Shown: positions 31,680 through 42,715 of the stretch, piece after piece
How the letters are laid out: each line of letters opens with the position of its first letter
How positions within the stretch are numbered: position 1 is the stretch's first letter
DNA from: Phanerodontia chrysosporium
Taxonomy: Eukaryota > Basidiomycota > Agaricomycetes > Polyporales > Phanerochaetaceae
Assembly (NCBI GenBank): GCA_001910725.1
Contig: MJGA01000042.1
Coordinates: forward strand, 1-64,000
Direction of reading: 5' to 3'
DNA: 64,000 bases
The notes under the pieces: generated by a model
The model's input: only the letters and a program-made list of their open reading frames with translations
Told to the model about the DNA's origin: nothing
The model's database searches: none
Made by a program: the position numbers and the translations under genes

Positions 31680-32454
31680 GTGAAACGCTCTTGCGGAACT
31701 CCTCGCCGAGCATCGGCCGTGCTACGGATGTTGTTTACAAGGGTAGACGGGCCATCCGCAGATACTATGTGCCTGCTCGATTTCACGCAATGTTAGGTGG
31801 GAGGCATATGCTGCATGTGGCCTACTTGGCAGTATATTCACAGCAAGAACTGCCACCATGACAATTTTCAAATGTTCGGGAACTATATGGATGAGGGCGT
31901 AACCTCGCGCTTCGAGGGGTTGTTACAGATCGCGGTGCAACTGTAGAGGACGGCAGTACTTTGTCAAAACCCCGTGAACAAGCCGTTGAAGCGCCTCGGG
32001 AGCGGCTAGGCTAGATGAACTAACCCAACCCACACCCAGCAGGCTCGGAGGGGGTGAGACGGCGGTCAGTGGGACCAGCGAGGGCGACTCGAGGGTGCGT
32101 GCGAGGTGCCGAGGGGTCGCGGGACGGTCCGTGGGCGCTTACGGGCGCGAGAACGCGAACACAGCGAGACGGTCGCAGGAGAGGTCGCAGGGAACGGGGC
32201 TTGTATTGCTTGAGAGGGGAGTGTTCGTAGGTACATGTTTTGTAGTCTAAAGAATCGGGAATATTCGGAATAAAAGTGAGAGGAACATAAAGGAAAAACA
32301 TAAAAACCGAAACCGCCTACGGCGGAGCTCGCGGAACGCGAGCGTGTGGCGTCACAGTGTGCGCGGCGAGCGCGTTCGAGACTGCGGTGACCATATGGCA
32401 GGGTGCCGACGTCGTCCGCGAGGGTGCGAGGACCGCATGGCTGAGGCCGAGGTG
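31680..32454. other. intergenic left of the Plavaka element
   Basis: About 0.8 kb. 32040-32200 is GC-rich and purine-rich on the plus strand. No gene is supported; part of it may belong to the outer end of the Plavaka element, whose true terminus I cannot fix. Confidence 0.35.
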
Positions 32455-32868
32455 CATCAGGGAAAACCCCTTCGTCGAATGTGGCCGAATTTGCCCAAAT
32501 GTGGCTGAATTTGGACCGTTTGCTGCATTCGCCAGAATCGCCACTTTCTGAGCTCAGCGATTTCGCGGCTGAGAATCGGATCAAATTCGACCGATTAGGG
32601 CAAGGCTCTCAGCCTTCGCACAACATTCTCGGCACATTTGTACAATATTATCAGGCGTGTATATAGACATGGCGGTGGATGTATACAGCAGGAAATATGA
32701 CTACTGTCAGCTATCACTGTTCGTCTCGGGACCGACGGGTGCTAAGGGCGGGGGGCATGCAAGGGACATGGCGAGGTTGAAGTTCTCCTCGGATTCGAGC
32801 GCCGCCAGAGTATCCTGTCCACCACTGAGGGAAGCTTAGCAACGACAACAATGCGGCGGACATGCAAC

Positions 32869-35811
32869 TCACCACACGTTCAGGTAAACCTTGTGCATGA
32901 AGCTGTGGTACCAGTCGGGTCGCTTCTGCTTCCATTCTCGCAAGAACTTCATGACGACGTTGTACTCCTCGACGGCAACCGTGCTCTCGTACTCCTTGCG
33001 CACACGGGTACCTGATAACCATTCACGCAGCGCGAGAGCAATCTAGGAGGGTATTGCCACTGTCATCAGAGAGCCGAGCCCGTGTGGCACTGAACAGCCA
33101 CTTACCGAAGCACAGCCACATGCAACCATCGACGGTGCCATCTCCCTCTCGTGGGGTTTCAACCGGATGCTTGAGTTGAACGCCTCTTCGTTTCCTGTTG
33201 CGAGAGCGACTTTGCTCCGCGGGCCCGGTGTAAAGTATCCATTTCGGATGACTGACGTGAGAAGTGTAATATCGAACGGCCGGCTGCCGTCGACAGAACC
33301 CTAAGGACCCGCAGTGGTGTAGTTAGCAGTCTGTCGTGTAAGCTGACATCAGAAATCATACCGGTGACTGACTGATCGCAGGGTATGCGTACGACATCCC
33401 CTTGAGAAGACATGCGACACGACTCAGGACCTCCACCATTGCAGCATCCTTTGCTGCTTGTGCAGAGGCAGCCGCATTGCCCTCGGGTGCATCCAAGGGC
33501 CCAACAGCCTGCTCCGAGTCACAGTCCCCAGCCACTGTAAGGCCATAGAACCTCTCGACGCCGCCTGCGGCGTCATCCTTCATGCGGCTGCGCACTTGCC
33601 CATTGCGGTGGTGAGCCTAATAGCATATCCCAGACGATTAGTAGTGTCGCAGACCCCGAGAGATAAATGATCTCGTACATAGGTGCTCAGGCGCGAAGCG
33701 TACTCTGGGTCAGACTCGGCACGTTTTGCGATGTCGTCCAGGCCCATCTTTCTTGCTTCGGCAACCACGATTTGCTGGTGAACGGCGTCACGTACCTCCA
33801 CTGGGTACATAGCTAGGGCAGATAGTTTGATCAGAATGAAATAATACTGGTGGATGCGAGCCGGAGTATGCGGCTTACCGCAGTTGTACGTGAAGTCCGT
33901 TCTGAGTGCCTTCTCGATTGCTGAGATGAACTCTTGAATAATGGGGGTTTGTTCGGTCTTGTTGACTCTTCCCTTTGCATTGTAATTGATTTGCGTCACC
34001 TCGGGGAACTTGCGCTCATGATCGTTGAGGTCTTCCGCGCCTCGTCTGCTGCCCTTCAGTGAGTTGTTGGCGGGGCTAGGCTTGTCGTTGAATACTGGGC
34101 GCTGCGCCGCAGGACCAAAAGTCTCCTCGTGAGATGCTGGATCACAATGACTCGGAAGAGGCGAACGTACCTCGATTGCGTTCTTGGTGGCGTCAGCCTG
34201 AGCTGTGTTGCGTCGCGCCTTCTTAGCCACTTTCTTCGTATTTGCTTCTTTCTTGCGCTTCAAGGTTGGGTTCAGGTGGTTGTCGGGTGTGTCTGTGCCA
34301 TGTTCAGCTGTGCCAGCCTCAGCCCAGTTAGTACTAGTACGAGGACGCACATTCTCACCAGCAGTGTGCATGCCAGTGGCTGCTGTAGTGTCTTCGCTTG
34401 AAGGCGTGGGCATAGGGTTGTCACGGTCGAGGGTGATCATGGTGTCGCCGTTGTTGTCAGCACAGATGTGTGTCTGCCTCGATCCGAGCCTTGAGAGCTC
34501 TCTTGCGCCACTGTTGCTTGACGTGTTCAGGGGAGAGGGATTGACTGGCCCCTGCATGCGGCTTGCAGGCTGTTGGGTACTGACGAACGTGGGGCGCTGA
34601 CACAGGCCGATCGTGAACGTGTAAGCATGGTTCAGCTTAGTGGCGGCAAACTCACCTCCACAAGATGGTCATGTCTGGCGGTGATGGCTGCATCAGTGCC
34701 GGCGTAGTCCTCGTTGCCGTCGTCGTCTTCCTCGTCCTCGTCATCCTCCTCATCCCCCTCATTCCCCTCGTCCTCCCCGTCCTCATCTGGAGCGAGCTGG
34801 GTGTTTTCATCCTCTTCTGAGTCTCCCGACTCGCTTTCCTCATAGTCATCTGAGTCAGAGCCGTGATCTGAGTCATCTGTATGAGCACCATCAGGTACCC
34901 GATGAGATGCCTGTGTAGGTATTGTGAGGTATTGCTGTCTCAGCCAATGATAGTGGAACTTACCTGCAAAGACGGCTGCTGAGTCTGAGGTCTTCCACGG
35001 CCGTTCGCCAGGGAGTCTGATTTTTTGATGGCCTTGAGAGTTCTCGAGGGTCGAGATCGCTTCGGGGGTACGACAAGATCCTTTGGAGGAAGTGGGGACG
35101 GTATGGATGCCTTAGATGCGAAGTGATTTGCGATGTCGTCAATGTCATCGAGGTTGAGAACAGGACGAACGGGCGCTGGCATGAGCGTGAGCAAAGGTCA
35201 GACGGTCAGTGGACCCACAATGGCATACCGGGCTTTTGTTTGGCTTCCTTTTGAGTGCCGCTGGCAGTCGTCGACTTGCGCGTTTCGGTCCCACCTAACA
35301 CGATGTCCTACTATTAGCGTTGTGCTGAGTGACATGCCAGTGTATTGCACCCACCTGCTGCCGCCACGTCTATGACTGTATTCGCTGTACCGACGGCCCG
35401 TTTCTTCTTCTTCTTCACCGGCTCTGCAACCTCCGAATTGGCAGAAGGATCCGGCTCGTGACGCTTGCCCTCTGCCTGCATCCACACTGAGACCACCCAA
35501 TATCAGTTCAGATTCTGTCGGGCCCAGTAAGCAACTAATTCATGCACCTTTGTTGCGGTTCGCGTTGTGCTTAGCTAACCGTCCTATTTCTGACAATAGA
35601 GAGGTATCCCTTAGAGACGTTGCCCACAATATTCAAGATAGCACTTACCGCTAATACGCTGCGCTTCCTCCTCTGCGGCTTTCTTCTGGAGGGCAATGGT
35701 TCGCAGTCGCTTTTGGGCTGGGGTTAGCTGAGGTATGCCATCGCTATTTTCTGTTCCATCGCGATAGTTGACCTTGGCCCCGGTCTTGCTTTTTCCTTGC
35801 GCCTTAGGCAT
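32869..35811 (-). CDS. DUF6532 protein of the Plavaka element, about 803 aa, ten exons
   Basis: Start ATG 35811; exons 35811-35649, 35589-35548, 35486-35355, 35294-35229, 35175-34964, 34910-34656, 34596-33679, 33616-33362, 33300-33106, 33042-32869, all joining in phase to TGA 32871-32869. A 66-nt stop-free stretch (33878-33813) with GTAAGC and CTAG may be an eleventh intron (781 aa). The N-terminus is basic (KKKKKR near residue 100) then highly acidic (Asp/Glu run, exon 6). The last 350 residues match the DUF6532 pattern common in basidiomycete transposon neighbourhoods: EFISAIEKAL, a YFTPGPRSKVALATG-like block, and EMAPSMVA, ALREW, YHSFMHKVY at the end. Biochemical role unknown. Head to head with the transposase. 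Confidence 0.7.
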
Positions 35812-36002
35812 CTGGAGAATTTGCGTGTGCTGCGTACTAGGTAGCGTCGTGAGGCAGTGGTCGAAGGAGCAGCATGCAAAGTTTGCGAGCGCTTCCTGCA
35901 ACTGGCAATATGCTGAGGTAAGGCTTCAGCGCAACCCCAATCGTGCACACTCTCATCTGACAAGTCTGAGTCCTTTCAGATCTTCCACAATTCACCCTCT
36001 CC
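35812..36002. promoter_or_regulatory. 191-bp divergent promoter of the Plavaka element
   Basis: The start codons of the DUF6532 gene (35811, minus) and transposase gene (36003, plus) are only 191 bp apart, so both must be driven from this segment. No canonical TATA box is seen in either direction. Confidence 0.55.
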
Positions 36003-39000
36003 ATGCTCAGAATGCCGTGGTGCACGGGCTGCCATCGGGATTTTCCCACCCGTAGCGGCTATGCAGTCCATCGAGCACGAACGAAGAATTCAGCATGCCG
36101 AGACAAGACTATCCCCGCTAGCATTCTGCACGCATACACCCATCTCGAAACTCAACCGGCGAAGAACACATCCAATGAACACTCACCGTCAGATGACCCG
36201 TCACTCGACAGCAATGACGAACCAGGCTCAGACCAAGATGACGGTGCTGGCCGGCTGCGTTATTTCCAAGGCGATTATTTCGGAGTCGGCGACAGCTATG
36301 CACCAGAAGACTTGCCAGGATGGGGAACGGGCTTCAACGAGGCAAACGAAGCCATGGAGATCTCGGAGGACGAGGCTGAGGGCACCGTCGACACAAATCC
36401 CCCGCCGTCATCCGACCTCGACGACTCAGATTCGGAGGCAGACTTTGAAGAGCTCATCGCCGCAAATGAAGAGCATTGGGAGCCTTCACGTCTCGTCGAG
36501 CCTGGCACTGGGGAACCTGAACCATCAGCCGAGGCGTCAGCACATGCCAGCACTTCCCCGAATGTGAACTCATACGACAATGTGACCTACTCTGCGGACG
36601 AAGTCAGTCGGAGGCGCATGGAAGATGCTTTGCGGCAGCCGGTCCACATCCTCCATTATCCGTCTGATCTTGCTGGGTCGCCAATCAGCTTGGACGCCAG
36701 CGCCGTCACCGCGGCGAGCACCGCGACCGTGCCGCGCGGCTTGAATGCTGCTGCGCCTGCTGATGGCTCAACCGTAACAGCGCCGCCGCGCCAGTCCAGT
36801 CAGGCTTTCGGTACGCTGCCGGCTGCCAGTGAGCTGCCTTCGAGTTCGACCACAGGCATGAACACGACATCAGGACTGCCACCTAGTACATACCGCGAAT
36901 ATCAGACAAAACTCTCCAAGACTGTGGCAGGGAGCGACACCAACATTTATGCCCCCTTCGCAAGTAAGATGAACTGGGAGGTCGCTCGCTGGGCCAAGCT
37001 TCGCGGGCCAGGGTCGACTGCATTTACGGAGCTTTTGAGTATTGATGGCGTGAGTGCTACCCACCTTATAGAGCAGTTCTAATGCTAACTTACCTCACAG
37101 ATTCAGGAGCGACTACAGCTGTCTTACGGAAACGCACGCGAGCTCAATGCGGTTGTGGACCAGTTGCCTTCATCGCGACCTCCGTTCCAGCGCGAGGAGC
37201 TTCTCGTGGCAGGAGAATCGTTCGATGTCTACTGCCGAGACATTCTTGAGTGCATCGAAGCGCTATACAGTGAACCAGAATTTGCGGCGCACTTCAAGTT
37301 CCTTCCCGAACGACATTATGCGGACGAAGACCACACTATGCGGCTATATCACGACATGCATACGGGGAAGTGGTGGTGGGCAACTCAGGTGCGTTTATCA
37401 ACCATAACATGTGTGTTTATTCAGCTAACAGTTGGAACTGGTCATTGTAGAACGCTGTTGAAGCTGCGACACCGGGTGCAACAATAGTGCCCGTTATCAT
37501 CTCATCGGACAAGACTCAGGTTACACTCTTCCGCAACAAGTCGGCGTATCCAGTGTACCTTACCATTGGCAACCTTCCGAAAGATATTCGCAGTAAGCCG
37601 TCGCAGGGAGGTCAAATTCTTCTTGGCTATCTTCCGACAGCAAAGTTTGAACACATCACGAACAAGGCAGCCAGGCGCCGGACTCTTGCAAATGTCTTCC
37701 ACGCGTGCATGCGTAAAATCCTGGCTCCACTGGAGGAGCCTGGTCTCGTCGGCATCAGTATGACATCTGGCGACGGAGCTACCCGCCGCGTGCACCCAAT
37801 ATACGCGGCGTACGTCGGCGACTACCCCGAGCAGGTCCTGGTCACTTGCGTTAAGACGGGCGACTGTCCGATCTGTACCCAACCACGTTCCTCCCTTGGC
37901 GACCTCAACAACTCCTACCCCATTCGAGACCTCAACCACGTTCTAGATGTATTATCCACAGTCGATACAACGACAAACGCGGAGTATGCGAGCGCCTGCA
38001 AGGCGGCCGGGATCAAGCCCGTCTATCGCCCGTTCTGGGAACATCTTCCGTACTCGAATATATTCATGAGCATCACCCCTGACATCCTGCACCAACTACT
38101 CCAAGGCGTGGTGAAACACCTCGTTGAGTGGGTCAAGACCGCCTACAGCGAAGTCGAAATCGACGCACGGTGCCGACGCTTTTCGCCAAACCATAATGTT
38201 CGGTTATTCTTCAAAGGAATAACCAAACTCTCGCGGCTGACAGGCCGTGAGCACGCCGACATATGCCGAATCTTGCTGGGGCTCGTTGTGGGTATGCGTC
38301 TTCCAAACAATGTGTCACCAGTCCGTCTCGTGTCCGTTGTGCGAGCTATCACCGATTTCGTATATCTTGCACAGTATCCCATCCACAGCGCTGCTACCCT
38401 GGACGCCTTAGAGGATGCACTTCAACGTTTTCACGACAACAAGGCGATCCTCATCGAGCTCGGCATTCGATCAGACTTCAACCTGCCAAAGGTACACTTC
38501 ATGCGCCACTACCGCTTCCTCATCGAGCTCTTGGGCGCTGCGGACAACTTCAATACGGAATACACAGAACGCCTACACATTGATCTCGCGAAAGAGGCGT
38601 ACCGCGCAACAAACCGTAAGGACGAATATACGCAAATGACACTTTGGCTCGAGCGCCGTGAGAAAATCTGGCGACACGAGCGATATGTCAATTGGTGCAA
38701 CGCGGGTCGGCCAGCCTTCAAGACAATGAACTCGCTATACAAGAATGTCAAGAGCCATGTGCGGATGACGCGGGAGCCATCCGCGAAGGCCGTATCGCTC
38801 GACCGGGTTGCGACCGCGTACGGCGCCACCAACTTCACGGCCTGCTTAGCGGAGTACGCAATCACGATGACCTACCCTACCCTTCGACCTGCTGCAGTAC
38901 AAGCACTGGCTGCAGACATCCGCCTTCCATTCGCCAAGGTGCCGGTGTACCACAAGGCCAAGTTTTGGGAGGCCGACTTTCCACGTTACCGCCATGCGTC

Positions 39001-39533
39001 TGATGAGTACGACATTGTCCATGCCACACCCTCCCGCGCAGATCACCGACAACGCGAGATACCAGGCCAATTCGATACCGTGCTCGTCAATGTCGACGGG
39101 CGAGGTGGCACTGCAGGAGTTCAGGGTATGTCATCGTAACGATACTATATGCATACAACTCATCATAGTGTTTAATCTCGCAGGTTATCGTGTCGGCCGT
39201 GTACGGACAATTTTCAGCATCCCGAAACGTCATGTCCGCTCCTTGTTCCCTCTGCAGGAACCTGCACCTTACCTCGCCTATGTTGAATGGTTTACACCGT
39301 TCACGCGCCCGGATCCATTGCATGGTTTGTATAGGATTGCCCCAGACAAGCGTCAGGGCCCACGAGAAGCTAGCATTGTGGCTGTATCATCTATTCGGCG
39401 TAGTATACAATTGTACCCTTGCTTCGGTCAGGTCGCACCAGCGCATTGGTCAAGCAGCAATGTTCTGGACGAATGCCAGAAGTTCTTTGTAAACCCCTTC
39501 ACAGATAGGCACACGTATGGCACTGTAATATAA
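36003..39533 (+). CDS. Plavaka transposase, 1119 aa, four exons
   Basis: Exons 36003-37049, 37101-37388, 37451-39125, 39184-39533; all junctions keep frame and end at TAA 39531-39533. The N-terminus holds a zinc-finger-like CTGCH...H...C motif (residues about 7-35), followed by a 250-residue acidic low-complexity linker. The conserved transposase begins near residue 350 and shows the family signatures YHDMHTGKWWWATQ, IISSDKTQVTLFRNK, YLTIGNLPKDIR, MSITPDILHQLLQGV, FNTEYTERLHID and, in the last exon, AYVEWFTPF and VSSIRRSIQL. It would cut and join the element's ends. No frameshift or stop is seen. Confidence 0.85.
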
Positions 39534-39683
39534 TTATAATTTATGCTAGCTTGAGAAGAGAAGAGACTCGAGGGAATGCGGCGAACACGGCGAATCTGGA
39601 TAACGCGCGGATGTGCTCGCCACTTTTGGCGCTGTGCAAGATGACACTCGTCCACCACCTACCCAGACACACGCACTCCAGCA

Positions 39684-41023
39684 ATGCCACAATACCATCT
39701 CGTCCATTCCCCTCACCTCCTCGGCACAATAGTCAGTGCCAGCAGCAAGCGCAAGGAGGGGCCCCGTGAAGACCTAAATGGCGGCAAACACGGAGAACCA
39801 GACTCGGGCTCGGGGGCAGCAGGGCGGCCTCTAAAATTGCAGCGGTACGACTGAGTCGTTGCCTTGAGACTCTGCATGAGTGAGCTGACCTGTGCCTTCA
39901 CTCAGTTCATCTCTAGTGTGGGGAGAGCTTTTCCAGAGTCACGGAGTCTCAGTCTCAACAGAGATTCTCGCCACACTCGTCGAATTCTACGCTATGCAGA
40001 TCAACCCGTGGGACCTTGATTTTGGTTCAAAGAACATCTTCAAGTTAGCCTTCAAAGAGGCAGTGCAGGTAATCGCCCTTGACTATAGCCGAAGTCCCCA
40101 CAAAGGAGCGGTGCTCGCCCGAGTGCAGGACATGGTGCGTGTGCTCTCCATCACAGCCAATGGCAGCTGCTTACCATTTACACTGGCAGGTGCGAGAACG
40201 TGTTGGTGACTGGAGGCTACGTATAGATGCGGCAGCAGCCCGTGAAGTCAACGAGTTTTTCAACAGGGGTAACCGGACGGTCAGCGGCATTGCATCGTTC
40301 GCCAAGCATGCCGTCGAGTATAATGGGGATGCATATTGGGGGTGTCCAGGAGGAGGGGTGAGTATGCTAGCTTGCTACATGGTCATCTGCGCGCTGTACA
40401 AATTACCCTCATCAGAATCCTTCAGGTCTATACCGATCCGAGTTTATGCTCAAGACTTTTGCCGAACACCTCAAAGTTGTTGAAGGCTCACGGCTGCCGG
40501 ACCTCGTGAAACTACGGCGTCGCGGTGACGTCGAGATCGACGCATATCCAGAAGGGGCACTCATCCTATGTGCGTGCGCGGTAAGCCTATACAAATGACT
40601 ACTCTACGGCGGCCCGACGAAGCTCACACTTATTACTTGGCTAAACAGGTCCATCGTGCTTTCGACAGCTGGCGCACCGGGCACTACCAACCAAGCACAC
40701 CATTCACGCAAGCTGGTGTTGCACGCATCTGGGACAATCATGCGAAGACCGTGAAGCTGAATTTCGTTGATAAGCCATGGAATTTCGAGCAACTCGTCAC
40801 GAGAGCCCTTGCCATCAATGAAGAGGTGCGTCCTCGTCGCCCAAGTTGGGCGGCAAGTGACTCGGGCGACACAGGCTCACCCTCATGGGTTCTCCGCGAG
40901 TCAACCCCACGCGCATCGGTCTCGCGCGACCACGCTTCAGCCGACCAGAGGGCTGGGGACTCGGACTCAGAACCGGTTGACGAGTGGGACCGCCAGATGG
41001 CAGACTGGCCGGACCATTTCTAG
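39684..41023 (+). CDS. third Plavaka-element gene, 365 aa, five exons, unrecognised
   Basis: Exons 39684-39844, 39906-40134, 40190-40357, 40416-40580, 40649-41023, all with GT..AG and consistent phases. For exon 4 the upstream AG (ATCAG before AATCC) is required for frame; the nearer TTCAG would lead to a stop. The central region (SSLVWGELFQSHGVS, WRLRIDAAAAREVNEFF, LYRSEFMLKTFAEHLKVVE) looks globular; the C-terminal 100 residues are polar and acidic. It begins 150 bp after the transposase stop on the same strand. It may be an accessory factor of the element; no domain is recognised. Confidence 0.55.
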
Positions 41024-41286
41024 AGTACTGTATAATTGTCCATGTCATGACAGAATATTACAAATCCTCTTAGACGTTCATAATTGCTGAAGTCGCTCGG
41101 AATCGTCGCGACCCCTCCGTGCACCAGCCTGATGCCACTGAAGCGCCGGCGCGAGCGTGGCGAGGTGGACTCAGACTTGGCCATCTCGCGCGCGCCTGTT
41201 TTGCTGAGCATTCTCACTGCGATCTCTGCGTTCGACGCAGCGTAGCTACATTCCCTCCAAATTCGCCCAGGGGGTTTTCCCTGATG

Positions 41287-42218
41287 TGCGCGGCTCGGCG
41301 CCTGCTCGGACATGGCTTCGGCGCGGCTTGCGAGCTCAGCGCGGCGCGAGGCGCATCACCGTGGCGTGCCTGGCCCCCACGAATACACGCCTGTCACTAA
41401 TGTTCTCATGCTGATCTGCACGCCCTACACTTCCTCGCTGGACATAGCTACATTTAGCTCAGAGTCCCAGTGATGGGTATGTGAATGGAAGGCTTGGAAG
41501 TGCCTCCGCACAAGAGGCAGATCAACCGTCGGTCTAAAGAGATGGCTCTGGTTAGTAATGTGCGAACACGGACTGCATTAACAATTGATATTTGGGTCAG
41601 CCTGCCTTGTGCGGATGCTCGAGTATTTTGTACCTGAGGACCGCGGCAAACCGGCATGAATGACAGGCCTCTATCAGAAGTGCGCGGGAAGCGGCGCTTC
41701 TGGTACGGGGCGACCGAGAGGCTCGGTCAGGTGCGCAGGGCCTGTAGGCGGACGCTCAGTCTGATAAAACTCAGAGTAAAACAAGTCTCTGTTAATGTAC
41801 CTGTAGGCGGACGCTCAGTCCAATAAACTAATACATGCATTAGTCTACTTGACTGGAGTCCGCAGAGGCAAGGGGAACGCACACTCAGAGTAAAACAAGT
41901 CTCTGAGTGTCGAGAGGGGACTATGGGATGTATATAATGGAGTGGGGACGATTAGCTAAGCTAAAACTATATAGAAATTACCAGGGATGGGAGCTCCACG
42001 ATCGCCCGAAGGCGTTTTGCTTCCGCGCCACACGGCGGACGTACGTCGGCGCTTGCGCGAATCCGCCGCGAGTCCGGCGCGAGTCCGCGCGTCACTTCGA
42101 CAGCCTCCACCCTGGCGTTTGTCTTCTGCAAGACGTATTACATGCATGAATCTCAAACAAATGTCGATGACGGGTCCAGATTGCCGGCTCCGTTGCTCTA
42201 TGCCAGATCAAGTCAGTC
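41287..42218. other. intergenic between Plavaka and copia elements
   Basis: About 0.9 kb. It contains an interrupted direct repeat (41741-41905) followed by TATATAA at about 41931, but no supportable gene after it. Confidence 0.4.
41741..41905 (+). repeat. interleaved short direct repeats
   Basis: TGTAGGCGGACGCTCAGT occurs twice, at about 41742 and 41802. A second unit, beginning CTCAGAGTAAAACAAGTC, occurs twice at about 41770 and 41885. The order A-B-A-x-B suggests a duplication of a roughly 60-bp unit later interrupted. Confidence 0.6.
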
Positions 42219-42223
42219 TCACG

Positions 42224-42563
42224 TGTTGTTATCTCCGAGGCGCCGGCGGGATGATGCGCCGAAGGCGCACGCGCACTTGGGCGGATGCCCCAAGATGGCA
42301 GGTATCGGGACTCGGTAATTACGCCCTCCGGGGCACGGCCATTGGCTCGAGTAGCACATTTCATTCTGGCTCACAAATGTTCGATATTCCCTTAATAATC
42401 CTTTCTTGTTTTAGTTATCCGCCTTTTTCTCTTTGGTTTCAGAAACCGGTATACTCTCTTTAGTAGTGCTCGGGTACTATTATTTACAGTATAAGTACAT
42501 GTCGAAAATAGCTAGAAAATTATCAGTCGTTTTCCCCCTTCACTCCTGCGTGAAACTACAACA
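42224..42563 (+). repeat. 5' LTR of copia element (340 bp)
   Basis: TGTTGT...ACAACA ends form a perfect 6-bp inverted repeat. TATAAG at 42490-42495 is the likely TATA box. Confidence 0.95.
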
Positions 42564-42578
42564 GGTTATGAGCCCCGG
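42564..42578 (+). other. copia primer-binding site, half initiator-Met tRNA
   Basis: GGTTATGAGCCCCGG directly abuts the 5' LTR. It is complementary to the anticodon-stem/loop region of initiator tRNA-Met around its CAT anticodon, not to the tRNA 3' end. Drosophila copia and relatives use such a tRNA half as primer. Confidence 0.7.
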
Positions 42579-42715
42579 CTCGCTCTAACCGTTCACGACG
42601 ATCACCCTCTCGCTGCAGATCCAGTGCAGATCACGCTAGCTGTCGATCCATTGCGGATCAAAACTCTACGTCCAGTACGGACCTCATCTAGACGCCCACG
42701 CGATTACCGCACCGA

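Larger units (their letters stand above)
32455..41286 (+). mobile_element. Plavaka-type DNA transposon with three genes (minimal extent)
   Basis: A Plavaka transposase gene lies beside a divergent DUF6532 gene and a third gene on the same strand as the transposase. A 16-bp perfect inverted match, CATCAGGGAAAACCCC at 32455-32470 and its reverse complement at 41271-41286, brackets the cassette; flanking bases match partly, so these are probably subterminal inverted repeats. All three ORFs are undamaged, so the element may be active. Exact TIRs and target duplication were not found. Confidence 0.7.
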
